From Corynebacterium matruchotii (GTDB taxonomy: Bacteria > Actinomycetota > Actinomycetes > Mycobacteriales > Mycobacteriaceae), in NCBI RefSeq assembly GCF_011612265.2, contig NZ_CP050134.2, positions 2,480,001 to 2,544,000 on the forward strand: a stretch of DNA of 64,000 nucleotides, given 5' to 3'. Each line of letters begins with the position of its first letter. Position 1 is the stretch's first letter. Made by a program: the position numbers and the translations under genes. Positions 1 to 12,182 of this stretch are shown here, in pieces. The notes beneath the pieces are model-generated. The model was not told the origin of the DNA and did no database searches. It worked only from the letters and a program-made list of their open reading frames with translations.

Positions 1-1047
1 GTAGGCGAAAGCCCGGGCCATGAGCATGCGGTCGGGCGACAGGCCCACACCCGGCACCAGATTGGCCGGGTCGAAGGCGAGCTGTTCGATCTGGGCGAAA
101 TAATTCACCGGATTCCGATTGAGGACGAAATATCCCACGTCGATCAGGGGATAGTCCTTGTGCGACCAGGTTTTGGTCAGGTCGAAGGGGTTGTACCGGT
201 AGGTTTCGGCCTCGGCGAAGGGCATGATTTGCACCTTGACGTCCCAGATGGGATAGTCGCCGCGTTCAATGGCGTTAAACAGGTCTTCGCGCTGGTAGTC
301 GGCGTTCTTGCCGGCCATTTCCTGGGCCTCTTCGTCGGTGAAGCAGTCCCAACCCTGGCGGGTCTTAAAGTGATACTTCACCCAGAAAGCCTCGCCCTTG
401 GCGTTCAGCCACTGGAAGGTGTGGGAGCCGAATCCATCCTGGTGGCGGGAGGTTTTCGGGGTGCCCCGATCCCCCATGAGGTAGGTCACCTGGTGGGCGG
501 ATTCTGGGGTGCGGGTCCAGAAGTCCCATTGGGCGTCAGCGGACCGCAAACCGGTGGGCCCCATGCGCTTCTGGGAATGGATGAAGTCCGGGAATTTCAT
601 GCCGTCACGCAGGAAGAACGTGGGGGTGTTATTGCCCACGATATCGAAGTTACCTTCCTCGGTGTAGAACCGGACGGCAAACCCGTGCACGTCCCGCCAG
701 GTGTCGGGGGAGCCCTGCTCGCCGGCGACCGTTGAGAACCGTACGGCCACCGGGGTCACGGTGTTGGGCTGGAACAGCTGCGCCTTGGTGTAGGCGGACA
801 CGTCGTGGGTGATGTGTAATTCACCGAACGCCCCGTGGCCTTTGGCGTGAGGGTTCCGCTCCGGGACCCGTTCCCGGTTGAAGTGGGCAAGCTTTTCAAC
901 GAGGTGAATGTCGTTGAGAACGGTGGCGCCTTGGGGGCCGGCGGTAATGGAAACGTTTTCGCTGGCAACCGGTCGACCACCGTGTTGGTGGGTGGTGCCG
1001 GTGAGCTCTGGGCCCATGCCGTTTGTCACAATATCATTGGTGTTCAT
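1..1047 (-). CDS. katA: Catalase, C-terminus outside window
   Basis: Monofunctional haem catalase that breaks down hydrogen peroxide in the cytoplasm. The first 349 residues are present of a family usually near 480-520. Visible motifs are the active-site region [16 protein letters not shown] with the distal His at about residue 67, the stretch [26 protein letters not shown], and [11 protein letters not shown] with the active-site Asn. The frame runs off the window at RAFAY, right where the proximal haem Tyr of the RxFSYxDT motif is expected. The start is the ATG at 1045-1047, followed by [10 protein letters not shown]. The upstream gap to the GNAT gene should carry the promoter; no clear OxyR or DtxR site was recognised there. 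Identification is secure; only the 3' end is missing. Confidence 0.97.
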   Translation of the reverse strand, partial: MNTNDIVTNGMGPELTGTTHQHGGRPVASENVSITAGPQGATVLNDIHLVEKLAHFNRERVPERNPHAKGHGAFGELHITHDVSAYTKAQLFQPNTVTPVAVRFSTVAGEQGSPDTWRDVHGFAVRFYTEEGNFDIVGNNTPTFFLRDGMKFPDFIHSQKRMGPTGLRSADAQWDFWTRTPESAHQVTYLMGDRGTPKTSRHQDGFGSHTFQWLNAKGEAFWVKYHFKTRQGWDCFTDEEAQEMAGKNADYQREDLFNAIERGDYPIWDVKVQIMPFAEAETYRYNPFDLTKTWSHKDYPLIDVGYFVLNRNPVNYFAQIEQLAFDPANLVPGVGLSPDRMLMARAFAY

Positions 1048-1204
1048 GGCATCCCTTCCATCAATATTGGGTTATTTCTATAGGTTGGAGTCTGATTTAT
1101 AGCCTACACTCGAAAGGTATAACTTTTCAACCATGGAAAATTAAAAGGGAAGCCTAATCAAATGTGATATTGGTGGTTAGTCAGGCATGACAGGCCCTAT
1201 CGCA

Positions 1205-1744
1205 TTACCTGGTGATGATTTTCTGGAACCGAAACGAATAATCGGGAACACCAGTACCATCAGCTTCATGTTGCAAAGTTTCCGGGGACTCGTGGGGCTC
1301 TGGGTGTCCAGGGTGAAAAAATTCCACAATGTGGAAGCCGCACTTATTCACATAGAAATGAATGTTTCGTTTTTCAAAATAGGGGGTGTGGGTTTCCCAA
1401 ACCCGCACGGTGGAATACCGCCGCTCTATGGCCTGCCACGCAGCAAATCCCACACCGCTACCCTGGCTAACCCCGTCGAGGAAAAAGAACTCCAGATTGC
1501 CATGGCTGCCATCATGATCGGTGGACACCACCGCCCCACCCACGGATTTCCCTTCGTGGACAACGTGTAACACCTCAACCCCCGGCGCGGCAAACGATTC
1601 GGCTAATTCCGCGTCGGAAGGAATGGGTTCGGTCAGGGAATCCCCGAACTCCGCAATGACCGCGGGAGCGAAAGCGGCCTGGAGTCGGCGTTTCAGTTCA
1701 GGGAAATCCGTGGGCAATGCTGGGGTAAGCGTGATATGAGACAT
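1205..1744 (-). CDS. GNAT-family N-acetyltransferase
   Basis: A 179-residue single-domain acetyltransferase of the GNAT superfamily, substrate unknown. The start MSHITLTPALP is chosen over an upstream in-frame Met because family proteins begin right before the first beta strand. The acetyl-CoA region is LEFFFLDGVSQGSGVGFAAW (about residues 85-104), with QGSGVG in place of the usual Q/RxxGxG/A loop, then ERRYSTVRVWETHTPYFEKRNIHFYVNKCGFHIVEF with the typical F/Y-x-x-x-GF ending. It stands alone between the catalase and asd genes and shows no operon link. The family call is firm; the acceptor molecule cannot be read from sequence. Confidence 0.85.
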   Translation of the reverse strand: MSHITLTPALPTDFPELKRRLQAAFAPAVIAEFGDSLTEPIPSDAELAESFAAPGVEVLHVVHEGKSVGGAVVSTDHDGSHGNLEFFFLDGVSQGSGVGFAAWQAIERRYSTVRVWETHTPYFEKRNIHFYVNKCGFHIVEFFHPGHPEPHESPETLQHEADGTGVPDYSFRFQKIITR

Positions 1745-1832
1745 GAAGTCCCATGATAGACGCATATCCCCGGCAGCCGCGGATTTCCCGAGGCCACCGG
1801 GGATACGTGCACTGGTTTGTGCGCTACATGTG

Positions 1833-2879
<1,047 letters not shown>

Positions 2880-2919
2880 TTATAAATAGTGGGCTGTGAG
2901 GATGGCGGTGATGGGCGGG

Positions 2920-3438
2920 TTAGCGGCCGGTTCCCGCATATACGACGGCTTGTTTGTCGCCACCCAGTTCGAAAGCTTCGTGAAGGGCTTTCGCGGATTT
3001 CGCCAGATCGGTTTCCCGAATGAGCACGGAGATGCGGATTTCGGAGGTGTTGATGAGTTCAATGTTCACGCCGGCGTCCCGCAGGGCTTCGCAGAAGGTG
3101 GCGGTCACGCCGGGATGCGACCGCATGCCGGCGCCCACCAGGGAGACTTTGCCGATTTGGTCGTCGTAAAGCACATTGCGGCAGGTGCCGTCGTTTTGCA
3201 GCCGCATGAGGAGTTCCACGGCGCGGGGGCCGTCGGCGCGGGGGCAGGTGAACGTAATGTCGGTGCGGTTATCCGCAAGGGAGGAAATGTTTTGGATCAC
3301 CATGTCGATATTGATTTCGGCGTCGGCGAGCACGCGGAACACCTTGGCAGCCTCACCCGGGTTGTCGGGAATGCCCAGCACCGATAGTTTAGCTTCGGAA
3401 TTGTCGGTGGCCACACCGGTGAGTACTGCTTCTTCCAT
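2920..3438 (-). CDS. lysC: Aspartokinase beta subunit (internal in-frame start)
   Basis: The ATG at 3438-3436 lies in frame inside lysC and is preceded by GGAGG with an 8-nt spacer (GGAGGATATCCCTATG). It would give a 172-residue protein made only of the two ACT domains, starting [12 protein letters not shown]. This is the arrangement known for C. glutamicum, where alpha and beta subunits assemble as an alpha2beta2 enzyme regulated by lysine plus threonine. The ribosome-binding site is seen directly; production of the small subunit here is inferred from the family. Confidence 0.75.
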   Translation of the reverse strand: MEEAVLTGVATDNSEAKLSVLGIPDNPGEAAKVFRVLADAEINIDMVIQNISSLADNRTDITFTCPRADGPRAVELLMRLQNDGTCRNVLYDDQIGKVSLVGAGMRSHPGVTATFCEALRDAGVNIELINTSEIRISVLIRETDLAKSAKALHEAFELGGDKQAVVYAGTGR

Positions 3439-4185
3439 AGGGATATCCTCCATCGAACCGGACACGAGGGTGCCGGGGTCATTGCTGTACGACGAGCGCA
3501 CACGAATAGGAACATTGAAGGCGCGCGCGTATTCCACACTGCGCAGCACCAGGATTTTCGAGCCGGATGCCGCAAGCTCCAGCATTTCTTCGAACGATAG
3601 CTGATTCAGTTTTTGGGCGTCGGGCACCAGGCGGGGGTCCGCGGTGTATACGCCGTCCACGTCCGAATAGATTTCGCACACGTCGGCCCCCAGCGCCGCA
3701 GCCAGGGCCACCGCGGTGGTGTCGGAGCCGCCGCGGCCCAGGGTGGTCACGTCGCGGGTGTCTTTGTTCACGCCCTGGAAGCCGGCGACCAGGCAGATTT
3801 TGCCCTGGTCTAAGGCGTCCCGCACTCGGCCCGGGGTGACGTCCACGATGCGCGCATTGCCGTGCCGTTCGGTGGTGAGCACGCCCGCCTGCGACCCGGT
3901 GAATGATTGTGCTTCCGCCCCGAACGAGGCAATGGCCATGGCGACCAGGGCATTAGATATGCGTTCGCCGGCGGTCAGCAACATGTCCATCTCCCGCGCC
4001 GGCGGCACCGGATTGACCTGGGCGGCAAGATCCAGCAGGTCATCGGTGGTGTCCCCCATTGCTGAGCACACGACCACCACGTCATGACCCTGTTTTTTGG
4101 TAGCGACAATCCGTTCGGCGACTCGGCGAATTCGCTCCGCGCTTTCGAGTGACGAACCACCGTATTTTTGTACGATAAGTGCCAC
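2920..4185 (-). CDS. lysC: Aspartokinase, alpha subunit
   Basis: Phosphorylates L-aspartate with ATP, the feedback-controlled entry of the aspartate pathway. The 421-residue length equals C. glutamicum LysC. The kinase domain (about 1-235) starts [11 protein letters not shown] and contains the [20 protein letters not shown] stretch. Two ACT regulatory domains follow (about 265-420), beginning with [20 protein letters not shown]; in related bacteria these bind lysine plus threonine. The start codon is GTG at 4185-4183 with GAAGGG upstream. A second, internal start for the beta subunit is annotated separately. It heads the lysC-asd operon. Confidence 0.97.
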   Translation of the reverse strand: MALIVQKYGGSSLESAERIRRVAERIVATKKQGHDVVVVCSAMGDTTDDLLDLAAQVNPVPPAREMDMLLTAGERISNALVAMAIASFGAEAQSFTGSQAGVLTTERHGNARIVDVTPGRVRDALDQGKICLVAGFQGVNKDTRDVTTLGRGGSDTTAVALAAALGADVCEIYSDVDGVYTADPRLVPDAQKLNQLSFEEMLELAASGSKILVLRSVEYARAFNVPIRVRSSYSNDPGTLVSGSMEDIPMEEAVLTGVATDNSEAKLSVLGIPDNPGEAAKVFRVLADAEINIDMVIQNISSLADNRTDITFTCPRADGPRAVELLMRLQNDGTCRNVLYDDQIGKVSLVGAGMRSHPGVTATFCEALRDAGVNIELINTSEIRISVLIRETDLAKSAKALHEAFELGGDKQAVVYAGTGR

Positions 4186-4304
4186 GGGCCACGCCCTTCC
4201 TCATAAAACTATCAACCTAACGAAAGTCAAGCATACAAGCTAAGGTAGCGGGAAACCAGTCTATAAGCTTTTCGACGCCGGACTGTAGCGGTTAGGCTAG
4301 ACTG

Positions 4305-5147
4305 GTGCATGACAATCTTCTAGCCGTAGGCTTCGCCCTCATTGCGGCCTTAGTTATTGCCTGGGGCACCGTCGTGCGTCATCGCATTGCCGCACACCAG
4401 CCTGACAATGGCGACTCCCCCATCGTGGCGGCCGCAAAACGGCCCCTCTGGTGGTTTGCCCTGCTCACGGCACTATCCGGTTATGGGTTTCAGGTGCTTG
4501 CCCTGGGGTTCGGCACCTTACTCATTGTGCAGCCCGTCCTGGCCCTGACCCTCATGTTCACCTTCCCCATGACCGCGTTCTATGAGAAACGCCGCCTCAC
4601 CATGGACGAAATCATCGGCGGGGCGCTGCTCACCGTGTCGGTGGCCACCCTGGTGATTTTGGGGAAACCCGTCCCCTTCCACGGCAAAGTCACCTTCCAC
4701 GATTGGTTGCCTGCCATCATTGTTACGGCGATAGTCATGGGCATTATTTATGCAGCCTCCATCCGAATGTCGGCTCCCTACCGGGGATTATCCCTCGGCG
4801 TCATCACCGGCATCACCTATGGGTTTGTGGCCGTTTTATCCAAGGCGGCGGTGAATGTGTTCAACCATGGTGGCCTGCTCATCCTCCTGACCGCCTGGGA
4901 GTTTTACGCCCTCATCGCCTGCGCTGTTCTTGGCACCATCATCCAGCAATACGCCTTCAACGTGGGAGCGCTGCGCCTCTCCCTGCCGGCCATGACCACC
5001 TTGGAGCCCGTGGTCGCCTTTATTTTGAGCTATGCCGTCTTGGGGGAAAAGTTCCAGGTGCATGGGTGGAATTGGGCCATCATGGGGATAGCGCTCGTCA
5101 CCATGATTCTGTCCACATTCGCCTTGTCCGCACGCGGCAACGCCTGA
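4305..5147 (+). CDS. DMT/NIPA-like multi-pass membrane protein
   Basis: A 280-residue polytopic membrane protein of the drug/metabolite transporter superfamily (EamA/NIPA-like), with about nine hydrophobic helices. The first is LLAVGFALIAALVIAWGTVV and the last WAIMGIALVTMILSTFALS. The conserved C-terminal stretch LPAMTTLEPVVAFILSYAVLGEKF, with a Glu-Pro in the second-last helix pair and GEKF, is typical. Translation starts at GTG 4305, only 6 nt after a possible -10 box TAGGCT (4293-4298), suggesting a leaderless mRNA. It is divergent from lysC. The transported substrate is unknown; Mg2+ or a small metabolite are family possibilities. Confidence 0.85.
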   Translation: MHDNLLAVGFALIAALVIAWGTVVRHRIAAHQPDNGDSPIVAAAKRPLWWFALLTALSGYGFQVLALGFGTLLIVQPVLALTLMFTFPMTAFYEKRRLTMDEIIGGALLTVSVATLVILGKPVPFHGKVTFHDWLPAIIVTAIVMGIIYAASIRMSAPYRGLSLGVITGITYGFVAVLSKAAVNVFNHGGLLILLTAWEFYALIACAVLGTIIQQYAFNVGALRLSLPAMTTLEPVVAFILSYAVLGEKFQVHGWNWAIMGIALVTMILSTFALSARGNA

Positions 5148-5156
5148 CGCCTGAGC

Positions 5157-6527
5157 CTAGATCGCCCATTCGAAAAATACCAGCATAAACACGGAAAAAC
5201 AGGTGCCGAACGCAAACCATAGCACCGCCGGCACCACCCAAACGGTGTGCCACCCAACCCGGCGCGATAGTTTCTCCAGCCACAACACCACTGGCAGGAG
5301 CAGCAGCAGGGCGGGCAGGAGGAGGCGGGGTCGGGAGTGCATGATGCCGTCCGAAAGCAGAACGTTGGCGGTGATTCCGGTGCCGAAGACCCATAACGCC
5401 CAGGGGAGGCGTCGAAAAGCGATGAGCATGGCGATGGGGGCGCCGATGATGGACACCACGGAAAGAATGTAGCCTATGTCGTTGAATTCGGTGAGGGTGC
5501 TGTACACCCAGTCGACGGTGGCGACCCCCCAGTCGAATGTGGAGTTCCAGCCTTTCGACTGCATGCCGAAATAGCCACCAATGTCCTGGGTGGATGCGGA
5601 CGCGAACCGAATGTAGGTGATGAGCGACAGGCCGGAAACCGCGACCCCCAGCCAGGCGCGCCAATTCGTGCGGGCGTAGAGCAGCACAATGATGGCGAAT
5701 GTGGCAACCAGGTCAATGGCGGTGAGTCGCACAAACCCCAGCAGATAGATGAGGACGGTGGTCTGCCACCAGCGTTCCTGGATCATGAAAATCAGCGCCC
5801 ACACGCACAGGGCCAAGAATGGGGCCTCCGTGTACACCATATTGAAGGTGACAGCCATGGGGGCGCCCAAGAAGAGGATGCCGGCGAGGATCCGGCCACG
5901 GTAACCCGCGCCCAGGAAGGCGGCCAGGGCCATGATGCCGGCGGTCATGACGATGCCGGCAATAGCAACAACCAGCCAGCCGCTCGCCACATATCCCAGG
6001 CCGGTGAGTAGGTGGACTTGTTGGATGAGTGCCGGCAGGCCGGGGAAGAAGGCGAGCCGCTGCTGGAAGACGTCCGGTTCGGGGCCGCCTTGGCCGTCGC
6101 TGCTGAAGTAGCCGTATTGGGCGATGTCCACAAAGTGGAGGGCGTCCCATTGTTGCAGCACATCGGTGAAGGAGTGCGCGGAGGTGAGGAGCCGCAGAGT
6201 TCCCAGCCTGATTGCGGAGGTGACGGCGAATAGTATGGCGGCGATCCCCCAGTCCCGCCAGCCGAATGGTTGTGGCTGCCAGCCGGGTATGGCCAGGATT
6301 CGGCCGATGATCCCTGGTAGTGGTGGTGATAGGGGTGTGACCGATGCGTCCAGTTGTGCAGGTATGTGCGCTGGTGGGTGTGTTTGTGGGCCCGCGGATG
6401 TCTCGGATATCTCGGGGATTTTGGGGGCATCGTGGGACCCAGGGGGCCTAGGGCCCGCTTCTACCGGTTTCTTCGGTGACTTCGGTTCCTTTGCGGATTC
6501 CACACTGTTGCTACTCACGTGTTCCAC
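5157..6527 (-). CDS. GT-C type membrane protein, PIG-V/mannosyltransferase-like
   Basis: A 456-residue protein with a polar Pro/Glu-rich N-terminus (about 1-85) and then about ten membrane helices. The first luminal loop reads WDALHFVDIAQYGYFSS and then FFPGLPALIQ, matching the W-D-x-x-H/W...IA..GY...FFP.YP signature of PIG-V-like mannosyltransferases that use polyprenyl-phosphate mannose at the outer membrane face. In Corynebacteriales such enzymes act in lipoglycan or protein mannosylation. Activity is inferred, acceptor unknown. A GTG start is assumed; the downstream GTG at codon 4 lies better placed after TATGAT and is an alternative. It converges with the DMT gene with a 9-bp gap. Confidence 0.7.
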   Translation of the reverse strand: MEHVSSNSVESAKEPKSPKKPVEAGPRPPGSHDAPKIPEISETSAGPQTHPPAHIPAQLDASVTPLSPPLPGIIGRILAIPGWQPQPFGWRDWGIAAILFAVTSAIRLGTLRLLTSAHSFTDVLQQWDALHFVDIAQYGYFSSDGQGGPEPDVFQQRLAFFPGLPALIQQVHLLTGLGYVASGWLVVAIAGIVMTAGIMALAAFLGAGYRGRILAGILFLGAPMAVTFNMVYTEAPFLALCVWALIFMIQERWWQTTVLIYLLGFVRLTAIDLVATFAIIVLLYARTNWRAWLGVAVSGLSLITYIRFASASTQDIGGYFGMQSKGWNSTFDWGVATVDWVYSTLTEFNDIGYILSVVSIIGAPIAMLIAFRRLPWALWVFGTGITANVLLSDGIMHSRPRLLLPALLLLLPVVLWLEKLSRRVGWHTVWVVPAVLWFAFGTCFSVFMLVFFEWAI

Positions 6528-6687
6528 TCAATCATAATCGCAGGTTTTCCCGCATCCTGGTGGTGGGTGTACACCCCCACAGAGTTGGGTGTTTTTGGTG
6601 GTTTCGGCGATTTCGGTTGTTTCGATTGTTTCGGCGGTTTTCATGATTTGCTACCCATGCTGCGCCATTGCACACCACCCGCCCGGG

Positions 6688-7416
6688 GCTTCAGGTGTTC
6701 TAAGCATGGTTTCCATTCCGGCCGACCACAAACCCCAGGGGAAACAGCCCACAACACCCAAACACCATGCTTAGAAGAAATGCAGCATGATAAGTCATGG
6801 AGGCGGCACCTAAAAACCAGACAGACAGCAAAACCGATAAGCATGGTTTTCGGTCAAATCAGCCCTCCACAAGGCCCCATCTAAATAAAGACCATGCTTA
6901 GCACAATTACTACCCCCAGGGGCAAGAGCGCCACCGCCAACCCACCTGGGCTTCAGAAGTTCTAAGCATGGTTTCCGGTTTTAGGGCGAGTTGGCTCCTG
7001 GGGGTTTAACCCAGCAGAAAAAGAAAACCATGCTTAGCAGACTTGCGGCCTTTGGGGGGCTTGTGCAGCCCCTTGTATACCTCCGGCAGCGTGTTTGCTA
7101 AGCATGGTTTCCGTTCCAACAGACTACAAAGCTCCAGGAGAAACAACCCACAACAGCCAAACACCATACTTAGAACCATTGAAGCCTCATGACTCCCACA
7201 ACCAACCCTGGCAGCAAAACCGATAAGCATGGTTTCCGATCCCAGAGAGTTCACCGTGCCCTTCAAAAACGCGCAATCCAAGCTTATCGAGTATGCAGCT
7301 CCAACCCCCTCAAAGGCTGCATGTGTTCTAAGCATGGTCTTTGAGTTGGGTGGGCTATTGTTCCTGGGAGTTTGAGGTGGTGAAATTCAAAGACCATGCT
7401 TAGCAAACATGCTGCC
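6688..7416. repeat. Repeat array A: six dyad-symmetric units
   Basis: Intergenic array between the divergent GT-C gene and leuA. Each unit has a left core CTAAGCATGG or ATAAGCATGG and an inverted right core CCATGCTTAG. Units, core to core: 6700-6774, 6837-6901, 6962-7037, 7098-7173, 7223-7287 (right core CCAAGCTTAT) and 7328-7403. Left-to-right core distances are 65, 55, 66, 66, 55 and 66 nt. Units 1, 3, 4 and 6 have CCWGG exactly in the middle. Outer flanks resemble GGCAGC...GCTGCC. Distances between units (right core to next left core) are 72, 70, 70, 59 and 50. No gene is seen here. Confidence 0.9.
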
Positions 7417-7587
7417 GGGTCGAGGGTGGGGCGGTGGCGCCACCAGACCGCCAGGCTGGCCGCTCGCCAGACCACACCACCCTGCCACCAGGCCCCACCA
7501 GGCTGCCACCTAAGCCGGCAACGCACCTTGGGTGGCGTCGTCAAGCAGAGTGGGGAGGGAAAGTATGCCGGATTCAACAAATTGCGG

Positions 7588-7593
7588 TATGAT
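7588..7593 (+). promoter_or_regulatory. -10 box of the leuA leader
   Basis: TATGAT, seven bases before the leader-peptide ATG at 7601. With the usual -10 to start distance, transcription should begin at or next to the A of that ATG, making the leader peptide mRNA leaderless. No convincing -35 element is visible. Confidence 0.6.
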
Positions 7594-7600
7594 GTGACGC

Positions 7601-7669
7601 ATGCTGCGTGCGTGTGCGGGCCGCCTTCATGGCCTCCTCCTTCTGAGCCGCGGCGGGTCTTGGGTCTAG
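7601..7669 (+). CDS. leuA leader peptide (attenuator)
   Basis: A 22-codon ORF starting MLRACAGRLHG, then four consecutive Leu codons (CTC CTC CTT CTG at 7634-7645) and ending SRGGSWV with TAG at 7667-7669. Six of its 22 residues are Leu. It ends 106 bp before leuA and is followed by strong inverted repeats. This is the layout of a classic amino-acid attenuator: with scarce charged tRNA-Leu the ribosome stalls on the Leu run and the downstream RNA folds differently. The ORF and hairpins are seen directly; attenuation is inferred from the design. Confidence 0.8.
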   Translation: MLRACAGRLHGLLLLSRGGSWV

Positions 7670-7679
7670 AATCTGTTGA

Positions 7680-9602
<1,923 letters not shown>

Positions 9603-9658
9603 GCTTTACGACGCGCCAACGGTGGGAAAGCCGGTACAACCGGCTACACTAAACCGTT

Positions 9659-10882
9659 ATGACCACTGATCCACGCCGGCGTTCTCGGCGCCGCCGGTCG
9701 GGCGGCGCGGCACACAAACCCCAATCCCAATCCCAACCGCAGCCGCAATCCCCCGCGGCCACCCCGAAGCCCCGGGAGGTGTCCCAGGAGCGGGCCGAGG
9801 AATTGGCCCGCACCCCATTTGTGGCCGTGACCGTGAAAACCACGGGCATTCACCCGTCAACCGCGCAACTGGTGGTCATTGATGCGGTCGTGTTGACCGC
9901 CTCCGGGGAGCCGGATTCCGACTTCCACGCGGTGTTATCGGTGCCGGACGATCCGGGACCCAAACACATGCACGGATTATCCCGGGAGGAAATCGCCGAC
10001 GGGAAATCCTTCAGCTCCATCCTGAAGGCATTGGGCAAAACCATAGATGGCCGCACCATGATCACCCATAATGTGCCGCTGGTGTGGGGGTTCATCCATA
10101 AAGAAGCGCGGCGGGCGATGACGGCCGCCGCCCGGGCAAACCGGCGACGGGGAAGCCGCGGAAAACCCCGGCGCCGGCAACGCGTCGGGCACGTGCCCCG
10201 GCCGGTGGGAATCGTCGACATGCTGGCCACCGCCCGGCGGCGGGGCGTGGACCTCCCCGACACCCGCATTCGAACGGTTGCGCGAATGCTGGGGGTGGAG
10301 TGCGAGCCGGCAACCGCAACGGTGGAACGGGCCCGCCAACCAGAATTCGACGTCACCCGGGCGGAAACCCTCCTGGTGGCCGACATGTTCTTCCGCGACC
10401 CCGACCACGTGGTCGTCGTCAAGCCGGACGAACTCCAACCAGACCGGTTCGGGCTGCAACGCTCCAGCATACGAGTAGCCGCGGCAAATGCCACCCCAAA
10501 ATTCCACAACCCGGGCGTGTTCACCGGCACACTGGTCCAGGGCATGCAAATCGTCGTGGCCCCCGAAATCACCGCAGACCCCGACGACATCATCCGGGCA
10601 ATCACCACGCACGACCTCTCCTACTCCGAAAAGGTAACGCGACAAACGTCGCTGGTGGTATGCAACAAGCGAAACAACCTGTCCGGCAAGGCCATGCATG
10701 CGGCCCGAAAAGGCGTGCCACTCATGACAGATGATGAGTTCCTCACGCTAATTACCACCACACAAATTACCCCCGGCGAACCAACCCCGCCGCCGGAAAC
10801 TTCGCCGGTACTTCGCTCAATTACCGGGCGATCAACACGCCAACCACGGAAAAAGGGCAGTCGGCGAGTTTCCAGGCGATAG
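9659..10882 (+). CDS. DnaQ-like exonuclease fold plus BRCT-like protein, catalytic residues lost
   Basis: A 407-residue protein: basic, Gln/Pro-rich N-terminus (about 1-45), a DnaQ-type RNase H fold (about 50-260) and a BRCT-like C-terminus (about 290-370, KFHNPGVFTGTLVQGM and TSLVVCNKRNNLSGKA). In active DEDDh exonucleases motif I is DxExTG; here it is VTVKTTG, with Thr58 and Lys60 in place of Asp and Glu. Motif II normally HNxxFD reads HNVPLVWGF, with Val142 for Asp. No HxxxxD motif is evident. It therefore looks like a non-catalytic member, perhaps a DNA or clamp binder. The start ATG follows the -10 box TACACT by 8 nt, hence leaderless. It follows leuA, as in other corynebacteria. Confidence 0.75.
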   Translation: MTTDPRRRSRRRRSGGAAHKPQSQSQPQPQSPAATPKPREVSQERAEELARTPFVAVTVKTTGIHPSTAQLVVIDAVVLTASGEPDSDFHAVLSVPDDPGPKHMHGLSREEIADGKSFSSILKALGKTIDGRTMITHNVPLVWGFIHKEARRAMTAAARANRRRGSRGKPRRRQRVGHVPRPVGIVDMLATARRRGVDLPDTRIRTVARMLGVECEPATATVERARQPEFDVTRAETLLVADMFFRDPDHVVVVKPDELQPDRFGLQRSSIRVAAANATPKFHNPGVFTGTLVQGMQIVVAPEITADPDDIIRAITTHDLSYSEKVTRQTSLVVCNKRNNLSGKAMHAARKGVPLMTDDEFLTLITTTQITPGEPTPPPETSPVLRSITGRSTRQPRKKGSRRVSRR

Positions 10883-10904
10883 TTTAGGACTAGACTCTTT
10901 CCTC

Positions 10905-12182
10905 ATGAAGTTCCCTCGTTTACGCGCGCGCACCAGGGCGGCCATTGGGCTGGCGCGGCTTGCTACTTTCGCTTCTCGTGCCACCGGGCGTGGCTCCGGC
11001 GGCATGATTGGCGGACTGGTTGCGGAAAAAATCGACCCCCAGATCATGAAAAACCTGGGATTCGGCCGGCCGGTCGCGCTCATCACCGGCACCAACGGTA
11101 AATCCACCACCACCCGAATGCTCGCCACCGCGATTCGCAGCGCACACCAAGTAGCCACCAACGAAGGCGGCGACAACATGGACGCCGGCATCATCACCGC
11201 CCTCATGGCCGGCCAAGAAGCCAGCCACGTGGTCCTAGAATGCGACGAACTCCACGTCCCCTCGGTAGCAGACCGGCTGCAACCATCCTGCCTGGTGCTC
11301 CTCAACCTGTCCAGGGACCAACTCGACCGGGTGGGCGAAATCAATAAAATCGAACGCGCCCTCCGGCAATGCGTCCTCAACCACCCAACCATGACCGTCA
11401 TCGCCAACTGTGACGATGTGCTGGTCACCTCGGTGGCGTGGGAAGCGAAAAACGTGGTGTGGGTGTCGGCCGGCGCCGGCTGGAAAGGCGACTCAGTGTC
11501 CTGCCCCCGAACCGGTGGGCGCATCATCCACCACCCGGACGGCACGTGGGAAGCCGTCCAACCACTGGCCGACGGCACAATATTCCGCCGACCGGAACCC
11601 ACCTGGACCATCACCCCAGAAGGCATCCACACCCCCACCAACGATATAGCGCCACTCGCCCTGAAACTACCGGGAACCGCCAACCGGGGGAACGCAACCC
11701 AGGCAGTCGCGGCAGCCGTGGAATGCTTCGGCATCCCCCTCGACGTGGCAATGTCCGCGGTCGAAACCGTGGACGATGTGGCCGGCCGATACTCCACCCT
11801 CCGGCTCGGCAACCGGGACATACACCTCCTCCTCGCCAAAAACCCGGCCGGCTGGCAGGAGGCCATGTCCATGGTGGACCGCACCGCCGACGGCCTCGTT
11901 ATTGCTGTCAACGGCCAGGTTGCGGACGGGGAAGACCTGTCCTGGCTGTGGGATGTCCGATTTGAAGACTTTGGCGAACTCGCGGTGAAAGCCTCCGGGG
12001 AACGCGGCACAGACCTCGCGGTGCGCCTCACCTACGCCGAAATTCAACATGAACTCGTCCACAATATGATGGACGCCATTCTGGCCTGCCCGGAAGGCCG
12101 AGTGGAAGTGTTGGCCAACTATACGGCATTTCGGGATCTTAAACGCGCATTGGTGCGCCGGATTGAAGCGGAGACACATTAA
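10905..12182 (+). CDS. murT: Lipid II isoglutaminyl synthase, Mur-ligase subunit
   Basis: MurT with GatD amidates the alpha-carboxyl of D-Glu in lipid II to D-isoglutamine. This 425-residue protein has the Mur-ligase P-loop TGTNGKSTTTRML (about 61-73), the central-domain NEGGDNMDAGI and LVLLNLSRDQLDRVGE, and a C-terminal domain beginning near residue 310. The Cys4 zinc ribbon of firmicute MurT is reduced here: only one Cys is seen in DSVSCPRTGGRIIHH. ATG 10905 lies 8 nt after the -10 box TAGACT (10891-10896), so the mRNA is likely leaderless. gatD begins immediately after its stop codon, showing an operon. Confidence 0.92.
   Translation: MKFPRLRARTRAAIGLARLATFASRATGRGSGGMIGGLVAEKIDPQIMKNLGFGRPVALITGTNGKSTTTRMLATAIRSAHQVATNEGGDNMDAGIITALMAGQEASHVVLECDELHVPSVADRLQPSCLVLLNLSRDQLDRVGEINKIERALRQCVLNHPTMTVIANCDDVLVTSVAWEAKNVVWVSAGAGWKGDSVSCPRTGGRIIHHPDGTWEAVQPLADGTIFRRPEPTWTITPEGIHTPTNDIAPLALKLPGTANRGNATQAVAAAVECFGIPLDVAMSAVETVDDVAGRYSTLRLGNRDIHLLLAKNPAGWQEAMSMVDRTADGLVIAVNGQVADGEDLSWLWDVRFEDFGELAVKASGERGTDLAVRLTYAEIQHELVHNMMDAILACPEGRVEVLANYTAFRDLKRALVRRIEAETH

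Noticed and set aside
6688..7416. CRISPR array as an explanation for the regular repeats
   Set aside because: Repeats alternate in orientation, the conserved core is about 10-28 bp with variable tips, spacings take several values, and no cas genes are present.
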